Shown in pieces: positions 23,611 through 34,549 of a DNA stretch of 64,000 bases. Below the pieces are notes generated by a model. The model did no database searches. It had not been told where the DNA came from and saw nothing but the letters and a program-made list of their open reading frames with translations. The stretch comes from Papilionanthe hookeriana x Papilionanthe teres (Eukaryota > Streptophyta > Magnoliopsida > Asparagales > Orchidaceae). The DNA is taken from assembly GCA_022702705.1 (NCBI GenBank), contig CM040439.1:31870930-31934929 (forward strand), read 5' to 3'. Made by a program: the position numbers and the translations under genes. Position 1 is the first letter of the stretch. Each line of letters begins with the position of its first letter.

Positions 23611-23798
23611 CCCTACTTTGCAACTACCTCGCAAGCCACTCTAATCGTCAACCACCATCACCCGAGATCCGCCATAACATGAGTTTGCATCGTGTGTGTT
23701 GTATTTTTCCTTGCAAGTGTGTTTGATTGTAACCATCTACTTGCTTCCAATAATAATGGTTGCTTATCCTTTTGTGGTTTGAGTTAACACCGATATCA

Positions 23799-24492
23799 GC
23801 TATTTAAAATAAAAACAAAACACTTATTCAGGATCAACTATCTCTTCAATTAAGCAGGGTTGACAAAACTATGATATGTTTATTTTTACCTCCAGTGATT
23901 GAGCTTCGTATTTAGAATGATAGAATGAAACCCATATAATATTCAAATTGAAGAAAAACAATTTAATCTATTGAAGCCATGACACAGAACAAAAAGAGAA
24001 AATACTTTTAAAATGAATTGAAGGTTTTAAAGTTACATAAAAAACATATTTTATAGGGTAAACTTTTAAAATGACCTGAAGGTTGTCAAGAGAAAAGTAA
24101 ACCGTTATTTGGTTTGGTAGTAACTCTAAGCACCATATTTGATACTTATCATAATGCTTTACTGTGGTGAAACCAGTAAGAAGCAGAAGGTAACAAAAGA
24201 AAATTTAAAAAAAAGGCAATTTGTTCATCGCTGCAAATAAATTAAAGACTTTCTTATCATGATAGTTCCAAGTGCTCGTTGTTTTAGGGAAACCACCAAC
24301 TCCTAAATCAATGGAACTATAGCAAAAAATTTCCAACTAAAATAGATAACCTTTCTACGATAATGTATTGCAAAACTTAAATAGATACTGCCAAACAAGC
24401 TTTTATTAGCTTCAAAATAACGTGGTGCTTTGTCACTTCAATGCCCTCCGCATGACAACTCTAGGAAGAATTAGAGAGGTTGACAAACAGAC
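23799..24492. other. Intron sequence, no feature seen
   Basis: AT-rich intron DNA between the solo LTR and the next exon. Nothing recognised. Confidence 0.5.
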
Positions 24493-24699
24493 CTGGCGTT
24501 TATTGGGCAAGAATCCAGGGCAGTTATACTGAATATTTTGTCCTATAAGATCTGCTGCCTGTAGAAGACAAGTTTTTTGTTTTGTAAAAGAAAATTCTTG
24601 TTTCTTAAGCCGGCCCTTCTTCAATGAATCTCGCAAGGTCGGTTGCCTGAAAACTCTTTCACATACAAATTTTGGATGCAATTTTTTGCACCAATACTC
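24493..24699 (-). CDS. SRFR1: SRFR1-like exon (4th visible)
   Basis: A 207-bp exon, in phase 0 at both ends. It encodes E-Y-W-C-K-K-L-H-P, then RVFRQPTLRDSLKKGRL and FTKQK, followed by LLQAADLIGQNIQYNCPGF and LPNKRQ. These blocks follow the TPR domain in SRFR1 proteins (EYWCKRLHPK, RQPPLRDSLKKGRL, QAAD-IGKKIQY-CPGFLPNRRQ). Similarity to the family is high and there is no stop or frameshift, so selection appears to have kept it. Confidence 0.9.
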
Positions 24700-25838
24700 C
24701 TGAAATAATGAGTCAAAATTGTCATAAAGAAAGTATAAAATGCTAAAGGCAAATAAAAAGTAACCGCTTCCAAATAAAAAAGAAAGAATAAATGATTCTT
24801 CAATTTGTTACATAAGATGATATTGAGATAGAATATACGAACTTACAAAAAGCAGGTGATATAATTCTGGGGATGAAAAAAGAGGCAAGAATTTCAAATG
24901 CACTCAAGTAAATCATGATCAGCATTAATAATCAAAGAACAATTACGCAAGTCTGGATTAGAAAAGTTAAAAAATCAAATATGCACTGAAGATCCTGAAC
25001 ATACAAATGAATTGATCTGCATTACATAACAAAAAAGATAAGCATCCACCAAACCATTTGTTTTCTTCATTTAAGTTGGGTTTTCCTAGGGTAGTTCACA
25101 TGGTATCCTTCTAGCTCAGTCTGCATAACTTTATTAAAACACCTATAATCAAAAATAAAAAATTAAAAAAAGGTATAGCATTTCTTGTCATTTAAGAATC
25201 GAATGTTCCAATTGAGCTAAAAAACTATGCAAAACAATGGAATAAAAGGAGAATGATCTATGAGATCATACAGAGGGACAGTTTGCATGGTGTGCTGGTA
25301 CAGCAGAGGCGGAAAGGAAGTGATGTTTGGGCTAGCACTACTGTACGAAAAGATCTGGAGAGAGAAGTAACCTAAAAAATATATATTAATGGGAAGAATA
25401 AGAGCACAATTACCCACCAATTTTGTGAGATTCCTTCTTTTTTTTAGGCAACAGGTTTATATCCTCAAGTAGAATAATCTAGAATCTCAGATTAGTAACT
25501 TTCTACCTACAGCAACCCAACAATGTGTAGATAATAGTTTTCAATCTACAGCAATCCAACAATCAGTACATAACAATAATCCAACAATGCATGACATTCA
25601 ATGCAAAATTATGGGTTCACAGTACCAAATCGTGCTCACTATAGGATAGGATGAACCTGAAAAAAGCGATGATGACCAGAAATGACAAGTTGATGTACCC
25701 CTACAGAGAGCATTCATGAAATTTAAGATCAATCATAAAAAAGATTGACCTTAAAAGCAGTCATCACCATATCCTAATTCATAGTAGGAATGAGTAAAGA
25801 TAGCTTTTAACATTTAAGACACCACATGGCATGAATGA
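24700..25838. other. Intron sequence, no feature seen
   Basis: AT-rich DNA from the acceptor of exon 24493-24699 to the copia element. Nothing recognised. Confidence 0.5.
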
Positions 25839-26221
25839 TGTTAGGTATGACCATATACCAGAAATTTGGAGTCTCTTGGAATGAAGAGGTGTCTCCTAGA
25901 ATGAAGAGAAGTATCTCCTGGAATGAATAGAAGTGTCTCTTGGAGTGAAGAGAAGTGTCTCTTGGAGTGAATAGGAGTATCTATTTGAATTTAGTGGGTT
26001 GGGGGGAGCGAGGGTGTTCTAGTAATTTTATCTGTGTGCGTTTTATATATATGTGTGTGTGTGTGTAACCCCATGGGTATGTAATTGGACTCCTCTGAAA
26101 TAGTGAAATCACTGCTCTGCTCCTGAGGACGTAGGCACATTGCCGAACCTTATTAAAATCTCTGTGTTTTCTTCTGGATTTGTGTCGATTCTTGTTTTTC
26201 TTTGCCCTAAATTTCTCAACA
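25839..26221 (+). repeat. 5' LTR of the copia element
   Basis: Starts TGTTAGGTATGA and ends ctcaaca. It contains about five tandem copies of a roughly 24-bp unit (ctcttggagtgaagagaagtgt-like) at about 25868-25985, then a TATA stretch with a TG repeat (26043-26067) and a transcript-end-like block. Confidence 0.85.
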
Positions 26222-26223
26222 AG

Positions 26224-26236
26224 TGGTATCAGAGCC
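26224..26236 (+). other. Primer binding site (tRNA-iMet)
   Basis: tggtatcagagcc, a perfect match to the site complementary to the 3' end of plant initiator tRNA-Met, two bases after the LTR. Confidence 0.9.
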
Positions 26237-27350
26237 AGGTTCCAGAGCATAGAAGAGATCGACTCAGGAAGAATGAAGAAGAAGAAGATTGGTTTGCGGC
26301 AGTTCGATCGGACTTCTGGAAAAGTTCGGAGCCGCAAGAGGTTAGGCCGAAAAGGAGGTTGCGACAGGCAGCACCTCGGCGAATTTGGCGGTTTGCGAGC
26401 AAGGCTTCAGCAGAGTTTGGCTAGGGCTCCAGTGGCACTTCGGCAGGCGAATTTCGGTTTGCGACATCCGGCTTCTTCCGCGACAGGCAGGGATTAAGGG
26501 CTCGCAAGTTTCGCAAAGAAATTCACAAGAGGATTTCGGCCAGGACTTAAACGTTAGAGACAAGCATTTCGGCGCAAGAAGGTTCGCGAGCGGGCCTTTT
26601 CTGCTACAGCAGGAGAAAGATTTCGGTGATTCACGACAAAGGAGGCGAATCGCGGCTTCTTCTTCCGCGACAGGGAGAGTAGTTCGCGCACAAGGGTTAT
26701 ATCGCGACAGGAGACTGTTCGCGAGGGCTTTGACCAGGTGGCTTCGAGATTAGTTCACGACCAGTCTTTAGGGAGATCTCGAATCGCGATAGGGCCTTCG
26801 CGAAGAGCTGTTCGAAGTTCGTAGCAAGCTTCGGGAGGAGTTCGGGAGTTCTCGGGACCATGCAGCGAAGTTAGGCGAACGAGGTTGGAAGGTGCGACAG
26901 GCTTCTGCAATAGTCGCGACTGTAGTGCGGTGGTTCGCAGAGGATTCGCGTGACGCCGAGGAGTTCGCGGCAGTGGACGTGATTGATTCGGAGGTGGTCT
27001 TATGTGAATTGCGATTACTATTCCTCTTCTCGAAATAGCAGCATCAGTTCGGGAAGAATTTCTGGGTTTGAAGAAGGATTTTGTTCGAAGTAATTTGGGC
27101 AAGAAATTTAACAACCAAGGCAGAAGAATTCCCAATAAAAGTTCGCGGCTTCGGTTCTTTGTAGGGGAGTTCGCGAATCGCGGGAGAAGGTGATTTACGG
27201 TAGTTTCGCAGATAAGATCAAAGAGGAAGAAGAAGACCAATGATTTGCTATAGTTTCAGCGAGGCAGTTCGCAGAGGAGTTGGCAAGTGGCAAGTACCAA
27301 TATGGTGCAAAGTGACAATTCATATTGTAGTAATGGTGATAAAACTCATT
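26237..27350 (+). other. Copia leader rich in TTCGC/GCGACAGG words
   Basis: This stretch stands where gag should be but has no gag motif in any frame. It is GC-richer than its surroundings and repeats short words such as ttcgcg, ttcggc, cgcgacagg and agttcgc many times on the plus strand. The reading frames on both strands across it are Arg/Ser-rich and look like composition effects. Confidence 0.6.
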
Positions 27351-27359
27351 TGAAGGATG

Positions 27360-27839
27360 CATATAATTCTTGATTCAAGATGCTCTTATCACATAACACC
27401 TAACAGGAGGTAGTTTACTTCATACAAGTTATCTGATTTTGATTCAGTCTATTTGGGTGATGATAGATGTTGCAATATTGCTGGTATTGGTGAAGTCAGA
27501 ATTAAAATGTAGGATGACACTGCCAGAACATTATGTGATGTTAGGCTTATTCCAGATTTGAAGAAGAATTTAATTTCTTTGGGCACTTTACACAGAAATT
27601 GTTTTATTCATAACGCAGATGAGGATAGAAAAACCATCAGTATTGTTAATGGTGCATTGGCTGTGATGAAAGGAAAGATCACTGCAGGTAACATCTATAA
27701 ACTGTTGGGGAGTACAGTTGTAGGTGGAGTTCACTCTGTTGAATCATATGATGAAAATGCAGTAGGTAAGTTGACCAAGCCAGATATTATCAACAAGTTC
27801 TTGCATTGCTTGAACTTGTTGAATGTCTGCAACTATTAG
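27360..27839 (+). pseudogene. Copia protease/gag-pre-integrase remnant
   Basis: The protease active-site region reads D-S-R-C-S-Y-H near 27372 in place of D-S-G-A-S-x-H. The last part is open at 27558-27839, after a stop near 27510. It includes VRLIPDLKKNLISLG and GKITAGNIYKLLG, the standard gag-pre-integrase motifs of Ty1/copia. Confidence 0.85.
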
Positions 27840-27926
27840 ACGACATGGTTGCCTAACCCACTTTGGTGTAAGAAACTCCATGATGTATTTCTCCTAAGGG
27901 GCTGGATATTCGCCAAGGTGGAGATT

Positions 27927-28285
27927 TATTAGGTATGTATTATATACCAGAAATTTGAAGTCTCTTGGAATAAAGAGGTGTGTCCTGGAATGAAGAGAAG
28001 TGTCTATTGGAGTAAATAGTGGTGTCTCTCGGAGTGAAAAGATGTGTCTTTTGGACTGAAGAGAAGTGTCTCTTGGACTGAAGAGAAGTGTCTCTTTGAG
28101 TGAAGAGGAGTATCTCTTGAAATTTAGTAGGTTAGGAGGAGCGAGGGCGTTTTAGTAATTTTATCTGTGTGGGTTTTATCTATATATGTGTAACCCAATG
28201 GATATGTAATTGGACTCCTTTGAAATAGTGAAATCGCCGCCCTGCTCCCGAGGAGGTAGGCACATTGCCGAACCTCCTTTGTATT
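27927..28285 (+). repeat. Truncated 3' LTR of the copia element
   Basis: It aligns with the 5' LTR from its first bases through 'gcacattgccgaacct'. It has about six or seven copies of the 24-bp unit, compared with about five in the 5' LTR, and lacks the TG dinucleotide tract. Confidence 0.85.
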
Positions 28286-29270
28286 ACTAAATATTATCAT
28301 AGATTAAACGTACGAGTAGTCAACTCAATGTCGATTAATTTGTTAAGTCATTTGTCTTGATGTCGACTCTTCTAAATTGGGAACCTAACATAAACATGAT
28401 ATTCATATTAAAATTTAATTTATTTATTATGTTATTACAAATTTAATTACTTTTTATTATTTCATGCTTATTTTTCTATTCAATAATATATTATTATTAT
28501 TAGTATTATTTCACTAAAAAAATCACTACCTCTTTCTGTCGAAGAAAACACATGCGGGTCGCCGCTCTTCTTTTGATTCTTCGAGCCCGATAAGTATGGC
28601 ACAATTGCATGCTGGAGATCTCTTCTTCACAAGATCTGTTTGTTACGCATGAGTCTCTTGGCCTGCAACAGTGCCCTCTTTCCTTTTTACTTCGGCTCAA
28701 AAGTTAGGAATTGAGCGTCGTCATGTGCATAAGAAGGTTCTCACACACTCGCCTCTTCCTCCTCTGCTTGACAACGACTTAAGCCCCTCTCTATCGACGC
28801 CTTAGCTAAGTCGACGCCTCCTATTCAACTCTCCTGGTAAGTTCCCATCTCCCTCATACGAAAATTTATAGGGTGATCTTACCTTTTCGATTTTTGACCC
28901 CCCTCGCTTCTTCTCTCTTCCATTCGGTTTCCTTTTCCTCTTAGCTTGATTTCCCAACTTCTCATTACTATTGCTTCAGTTTTTCATTTCTTCTCCCTCA
29001 GTAACTAAAACATGCCGTCGCAATCTTCCTCACAAAAACTTTGTCCTAAAAATTTAAAAACGGATCATAAGTCACATCTCATTAAGCATATCATTATTAG
29101 CCATCTATGAAACTAGGGATTATTCATTAAGATGAAAATTAATCACTATAAAGGTAAAGAATCAACATAAGGTGACTCAACTATACTTTGAATAACACTG
29201 AAGCAAGAAAATATGCTAGGAAAATACCCATCTATATAAAAAAATGCCACTCAGAAGACATCATCACCAG
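28286..29270. other. Intron sequence, no feature seen
   Basis: A mixed stretch: AT-rich to 28510, then a CT-rich region (28540-29020). No transposon or exon could be assigned. A 64-codon minus frame at 28506-28700 is Arg/Cys-rich and not recognisable. Confidence 0.45.
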
Positions 29271-29279
29271 CATCAATAT

Positions 29280-30491
29280 TAGATTCTTCAGACTCACTAT
29301 GAGTAAAGGAAAATACCCGAGGTCGAACAAGTTGCCTTAATTGACCTTAAGTAGGAACTGAAACTATATAGTATATCTTTTTCTATCCACCTGTGGTCTT
29401 CTATGAAGGAGCTCACATGATTTTTGATTTTCAGTGCTCTTAAGGCCAAGAGATGAAGAATATCTTGCTATATGATCTGACCGATGACACAAATTATAAG
29501 TGTTAGAGCCCATCAAACATTCGTCTTATAGTTGTCTTCCGTATTTGACACAAGTGACTACAGTACCCTGAGACGTATATCTGCTAAGACCACCCAAAAC
29601 TTTTCTTGCACTTCTTCCCATTAGATCCTTCTGATTGATCTACATGTTCATCTTCATCATTACTCTTCCTTTGATGCATCTCCTTACGCTTTTGAGTAAG
29701 TTGATAGTCGATCTCCACTCTTCTAGCTTATTCGACTAGTATTTATCGATCCCTAAAGGTACCAACGATAGTCTGATCAAATCCTTTAATCCCGAAAGGA
29801 ATTTGTAGCACTTTTCTTTTGCAATAGTGATCAACAGTGGTGCATAGTGAATTTTACTTCGTACTGCATAGTCGTCTTCTATCCCTACACTAACTTGATG
29901 AACATGTCCTGCATCTGCCTTCGAGTGGAGAAGAGCACAAACTACTCTCTAAAAAGCTCTAAAAACTCCTCCCAACTTACCATCATGTTCGGTATGTCCC
30001 TTAACATCTCCTGACGCTGCCCGTGCCACAACCTTTTGGTTTCTCCATCCAGCACAAAATTAGCTAATGGTATTATTCTTTCATCCAGACAAGCCATACT
30101 ATGTAGTACCTTATATATCCTCATTAGCAAGTTCTCTTGATCAATGTGAACGCAGATCTTGAAATATCTTCAAGTACTTATAAATAATGATTGAATCATT
30201 TACGATAGGCTGCGATCTGAATTACTGAATTAGCTGAGTCATCGCTGTCATCTTCTAGGCCAAGGCATTCGCATTCACATTTATAATGGGTTGTACTTCT
30301 TCATTTTATATCAGATTCTCTTCTATAATTTCGGGTGTATCACTATGCCTGAATAAATATAATTATTAATTTGAGTAAACTTAAATTTTTTATTTTTATT
30401 ATTATTAAAATTTTCTTATAATTGTCCTATTGATATTCACTCTTTCATCAAGATTTCAGTAATCATACTAAACCGTTTTGATACTAATTTT
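29280..30491 (-). pseudogene. Ty3/gypsy gag remnant
   Basis: The minus strand carries a decayed gag. An open piece at 29942-30130 has the core motif around ERIIPLANFVLDGETKRLWH and WEEFLELF. Further on, near 29440-29580, is a two-part zinc-knuckle-like region (C-V-K-Y-G, then C-H-R-S-D-H-I-A-R) in which several Cys are lost. At the start, near 30465-30495, the minus strand reads cgtaaca, then a PBS-like tagtatcaaaac. It is unrelated in detail to the other gypsy gags here. Confidence 0.65.
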
Positions 30492-30860
30492 GTTACGACC
30501 CGGTCTGAAGCTTCAACTTAACCAAAACGGGAGAGAATAGATGGTCGGATAGTGGGAACTAAGTTTTAGATATTCATTTGCTTTTTAAAAAAGTAAATCT
30601 AATGCTAGTATATTAGAAAGCTTAATATTAGTTAAGCTAATTAGATATGATCTAAGTACATGATCTTTTCTATATTAGAGATTCAGAGATAGGAGTGTAT
30701 ATAAATATGTAACATATAGTTTCAATTGTGAAATAAGAAGAAAGAAGTTTTTCCATTACATCAATTTAGCTTACTTCTTGATCAACAATGTTGATGAAAA
30801 GAAAAGTATCAAAATTTTAAAGTTTATGGAGGAGATCAAATTTAATTTTGCCAATAATTC
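30492..30860 (-). repeat. Possible LTR adjoining the gag remnant
   Basis: Starting at 30492 the plus strand reads tgttacgacccgg, so the minus strand ends in gggtcgtaaca, a common terminal motif of plant gypsy LTRs, right next to the PBS-like site. The other end is not visible. A plus-strand TATA at 30697-30707 could belong to a different element. Confidence 0.4.
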
Positions 30861-31128
30861 TCAAGGGTAACTTCCCTTTTTTTAATTTTTTTTTATTTTA
30901 CCTACTTCTTCTTTATCTTTGTTGTTGTTTTTTTTGGAGCTCTTATTAATTTCTTGTAATTATTTGCAATTATTGGGATTTTTATAAATAAGAAGGGTTT
31001 GCCCAATCTTTCAATTATAAGGAAATATAACAAAATTAACCCTTAGTAAATTAATCCATAAAACGATGATTCACAATCTAGCACTCAAGTTCACATGAAA
31101 TGCATGCCCATATAGCAAAAATCAGTAC

Positions 31129-31215
31129 CTTAAATAGCGGATCAACATCACCATCAATATCAAACCAACAGAATTCACTGCTGGCCTTTGAAGCAGTGTA
31201 AAGAGCAATTTCTTT
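31129..31215 (-). CDS. SRFR1: SRFR1-like exon (3rd visible)
   Basis: An 87-bp phase-0 exon encoding K-E-I-A-L-Y-T-A-S-K, then S-S-E-F-C-W-F-D-I-D-G-D-V-D-P-L-F-K. This block is almost identical across plant SRFR1 proteins and lies just after the last TPR. It is flanked by a CAG acceptor and a GTACT donor. Highly conserved and undamaged. Confidence 0.9.
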
Positions 31216-32555
31216 CTGCATCACATGCCAAGTTATAAATGATTAGTGCAAGATAAATCTGTTTTAGCTGTAGCAAACCAAATAGATGTACACAGGTATT
31301 CACGAGTTTAATGACAAAAATGATTAGTGCAAGTTAATTCCTATTGAATGGTGATTTTGCTGACCCCATTCTGAGACTGTTGTGGAAGCATATCTCTATA
31401 GAAAAATGAAGTTTTAATTTAATTATTCTAATTTTATTTACAATTAATTGCCCTCAGGGGCCATAATTTATAAGATAAATTGCAAATCGGTACCCCACGT
31501 TTTCTGCAATAGCTGGTTTTCCTTAAAAAAAAAAACCATTAAATAAATTTTAAAAATTAAAAAAATCTGATTGCCTTGTTTGAATTAGATGAATTCTAAT
31601 ATAATAACTGCCACAACGACCTTTTCCAGATGATCATTGAGATAACGGATCAAATTGAGCGATTTTGAAGCTGTTAAAAAAACTTCATATTTTAATAAAT
31701 ATGAGGAACTTATTTGCAATTTAACTTAATTTACATGTCTAACTAATATTGCTAAGTAAAAACACCTAGAAGAACTTGAAACAATTTACAAGCATAAGAA
31801 ATTAATAAACTCAATAGAACAAAAAGTAAACAAACTAATAAGAAAAGAAAATTCTACACAAAGCCTATACAAAAGCAGCATGCCTCTATTTAATAGTATT
31901 TAAAGGAGGGCATGATAGCAGTTTACGAGCTTTCCAAAATGTAATCCGCCTTTATAACAAGATGTCAACTTTTTTCAAATCAGTACAGAAAGAACATGAG
32001 TTCAAACCTCTCAAACGCATAGAGGTGCCTTGTCAAAAGCTACCACTGAAATCTAAATATAGCAGAAGCCGATAATTTCTTTTTCTTTATTTTTTATTCT
32101 TTTTAAATTAACTTAATCTCTCCATTTAGAGGGGCATAGAAAAAGTCATTTTTTCTAATTACCATAAAATAAAGGATTTAATTTGGCTGGTAATAAGTAG
32201 TAAAAATAACTATGCCGACTATGGAAAAAATGACAAAAATAACTGTATATTATCCCAAATTATATGTTTCAATGGTAGTGATGAGTTCAAAAACTAAAAA
32301 ATAAAAATCATTTACATAAAATTAATGAATTCATTGAGATCTAGCATGAGAAAATCTGATAAAAAAAAAAGTTACAAATACAGCCTTGGACAGAACCATA
32401 GAACCGATATATCAGTAACTCAAGGAGATGAGGCACGGACAGGCACTTCTAGAATATCCCTAAATGCAACTGAGCATCTAAAGAGGATAACAAATTTGTT
32501 CAAACCAATACAAATATTACATGAATTAAGAACCTCAAAAACCATAAAGAAGTAC
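31216..32555. other. Intron, no element seen
   Basis: A 1,340-bp AT-rich intron between exons 3 and 2 as counted in transcription order. No transposon ends recognised. Confidence 0.6.
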
Positions 32556-32636
32556 CTGGTAAAATGCTAAGCACTGAAGCAAGAACTTATCCATTGAATC
32601 ATTCTCTAAGTCCAACACTAGGTCATAATCTTTGAC
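32556..32636 (-). CDS. SRFR1: SRFR1-like exon (2nd visible)
   Basis: An 81-bp phase-0 exon encoding V-K-D-Y-D-L-V-L-D-L-E, then N-D-S-M-D-K-F, followed by L-L-Q-C-L-A-F-Y-Q. It completes the last TPR unit started in exon 33309-33417 (AVKDYD-ALDLE) and the following conserved helix. CAG acceptor and GTACT donor. Confidence 0.9.
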
Positions 32637-32709
32637 CTGAAATTGATGCAATAGACTTTCCATTTAGATGGGGAAATGAAACATGTAGAGAAAGCATAAA
32701 CTAAGGCGA

Positions 32710-32768
32710 AAATCAGTATTAAAGATGGCATCAATTGATCAAATCAGTATTAAAGATGGCATCTATTG
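32710..32768. repeat. Two tandem copies of a 29-30-bp word
   Basis: aaatcagtattaaagatggcatc(a/t)attgatc occurs twice in a row, differing at one base. It lies in the 672-bp intron. Confidence 0.85.
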
Positions 32769-32951
32769 ATCAAATCATAATGTTGGTATGTATTACCAAA
32801 ATTTAGCTCGAGGACAGTGTTAGAAAATATAGGATAAAAATTAGAAAAATCAACTATTGTTTGGGCTCAACAGCAACATTTATTCCCAAACAAAGTCATC
32901 TAACCGCAAAAATTCTAATAGATAACTAGAACAACCACTGTAATGAAAAGC

Positions 32952-32977
32952 AAAAAAAAAAAAAAAAAAAAAAAAAA
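32952..32977 (+). repeat. Poly-A run (26 bp)
   Basis: An uninterrupted A run in the same intron. It might be the tail of a small retroelement, but no SINE body with A/B boxes was recognised upstream. Confidence 0.8.
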
Positions 32978-33308
32978 GGGATATCAGCAGTTGAGATATA
33001 AAATGAATGTTTTGCCAAATTTTCTCATAAATTATTATTAGAGAAGAAAATACCATATCACAACTTACCAATGATTCAAGCTTATCCTATTAGATGAAGC
33101 ACAAATAAACAGAAAATTTTGAAAAAAAATTCTTTAAAAACCTGTTAATATTTTAATAGAACCTCTAACTGGGGCTCTTAATGACAGCTAAGTTAAGCCA
33201 AATAATACCAGACTTCGAACAAATGCACAAAAAGGAAGTTGGGTGAAAAAGCTACATACTAAAATAAAGGAAGCACTAGTTAAGGAGGCACAAAGCATAG
33301 AAAAATAC

Positions 33309-33417
33309 CGCATCTCTATACTCTCCAATGGCATGATAACATGATGCACGCAAGTACAGGCTTTCAATGTTTGAACTGTCAATACTCAGTCCTAAAGAGA
33401 AATCTTTAATAGCAGCC
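33309..33417 (-). CDS. SRFR1: SRFR1-like exon (1st visible, TPR)
   Basis: This is the most 5' exon seen. SRFR1 is a TPR adaptor that restrains effector-triggered immunity in Arabidopsis, where it is reported to bind EDS1 and TNL receptors at microsomal membranes and in the nucleus. The exon starts after a TAG acceptor with a split codon (xx|G) and encodes A-A-I-K-D-F-S-L-G-L-S-I-D, then I-E-S-L-Y-L-R-A-S-C-Y-H-A-I-G-E-Y-R-D-A. That is a TPR helix pair with the G/Y/A spacing of the family. The seven visible exons total 979 bp without a stop. TTC13-like TPR proteins are the nearest alternative, but the later exons fit SRFR1 best. Confidence 0.88.
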
Positions 33418-34502
33418 CTACAACACAAAAAATTAAAAAAATTGTAAGGTTGAGGGCTTTTTATGGAAATCAACTCTAAGAAGGGAAATAATATGAAGCT
33501 TGAACTATAAAACAATCTCTCGGAAAAAACTATCTTCATAATCTTGACATTGTGAAAGACATTTCCCCAACTCAACTCTTCATTCCACCCAACAACAGCA
33601 CAACTAATGCTCTTATGACTCAAATTAGCAGGTCAATTGAGCTTCCCAAAAAATAACTTTTTGCACAAAAAAGAAGTATGAAGAAACCACAGAAGAATGT
33701 TTCAGCACTTATGGATAAAAGTATTAGGAAGAAACACTTTCATAATCTTATCTATCCAATAGGCCAAGGTTTCAAGCCGTTGCACATTCGGATAACTTAG
33801 CTGAACTCTCATTTAAACATGCAATTGGTTACTATGAGTGCTTTACGTTACATTTTGTTCAATTTATCTTCTAATTTGAAGTCCTGTTCATCAATTTATT
33901 ATCTAATTTAAAGTCCTGCATCTGTGGCAAAGAACAACTATAAAACAAGGAAACGGGTATTTCTAAACATGTTACAGCCCTAACTGACACCATTTTAGGG
34001 TTCTTAGGTGTTTATGAAGTAAATCAAGTAGGGAGGTGTTGTGGTATGGCAAGGGAACAAGGATATGAAAGGTCGATGGGATAGAAGGTGTTGGGGGGTT
34101 GTATGAGCTAAAAATAGTGTAAAGAACCATGAAATGACAGCTTTGATGAGAAAAAATTGCTAAGGGAGATCCAACACTTGTTCCTACACAAGCTACAGAC
34201 ATAGCACATGTAAAAGGAGGAGGATCAACACTCCTGAGGATGGAAATCAGACTGCAAAATCTCCTAATACAAATCCAAAGCAAAAGTACCTACAAATCCA
34301 AAAACAAAACCATCATATAGTCTCAAAATAAATTAACCGTGATACAAATTAAAATAATATAAAAAAGAGACCCACAGACAACAGTTTAACATAAGGGAAA
34401 AATCACGTTGTTTAGGAAATTAATGGTAAGGAACCATTCTGCTCCAATCACGCTATCATGGGAGCTCTCGCATTACTACAACTATCAGTGTATGGAGGAA
34501 TA

Positions 34503-34549
<47 letters not shown>

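Larger units (their letters stand above)
17641..23798 (+). mobile_element. Solo LTR, split by a nested gypsy element
   Basis: The plus-strand LTR starts TGACGTGGGA at 17641 and ends ATATCA at 23798. It is interrupted at 18421-23615 by a minus-strand gypsy. Joined length is about 963 bp, close to the related LTRs. The 5-bp flanks are gatat (17636-17640) and gctat (23799-23803), one mismatch. The halves on either side of the nested element continue one another when compared with the LTRs at 4554 and 49653 (CT-rich block, 'cccgagatcc', 'cgtgtgtgttgtattttt', 'ttgattgtaac'). No internal region belongs to it, so it is a solo LTR that predates the nested element. Confidence 0.75.
25839..28285 (+). 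mobile_element. Internally deleted Ty1/copia element
   Basis: The 5' LTR is 25839-26221 and the PBS 26224-26236. A 1.1-kb non-coding leader follows, then a remnant of protease/gag-pre-integrase at 27360-27840, a polypurine tract (caaggtggagattt, 27914-27927), and a 3' LTR from about 27927 to 28285. There is no integrase, RT or RNase H: the coding remnant ends only about 90 bases before the polypurine tract. The 3' LTR starts TA instead of TG and stops about 85 bases earlier than the 5' LTR, at the 'gccgaacct' block, so its end is lost. It is a non-autonomous derivative. Confidence 0.85.

Noticed and set aside
26140..27240. Several overlapping Arg/Ser-rich frames on both strands
   Set aside because: They come from the TTCGC-rich copia leader. 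Both strands being open points to composition, not coding.
30690..30800. Promoter-like TATA stretch with downstream A-rich leader
   Set aside because: No LTR partner or gene follows, so it was noted only as a possible LTR and not called a promoter.
32952..32977. SINE ending in poly-A
   Set aside because: No A/B box promoter or target duplication could be seen upstream of the A run.
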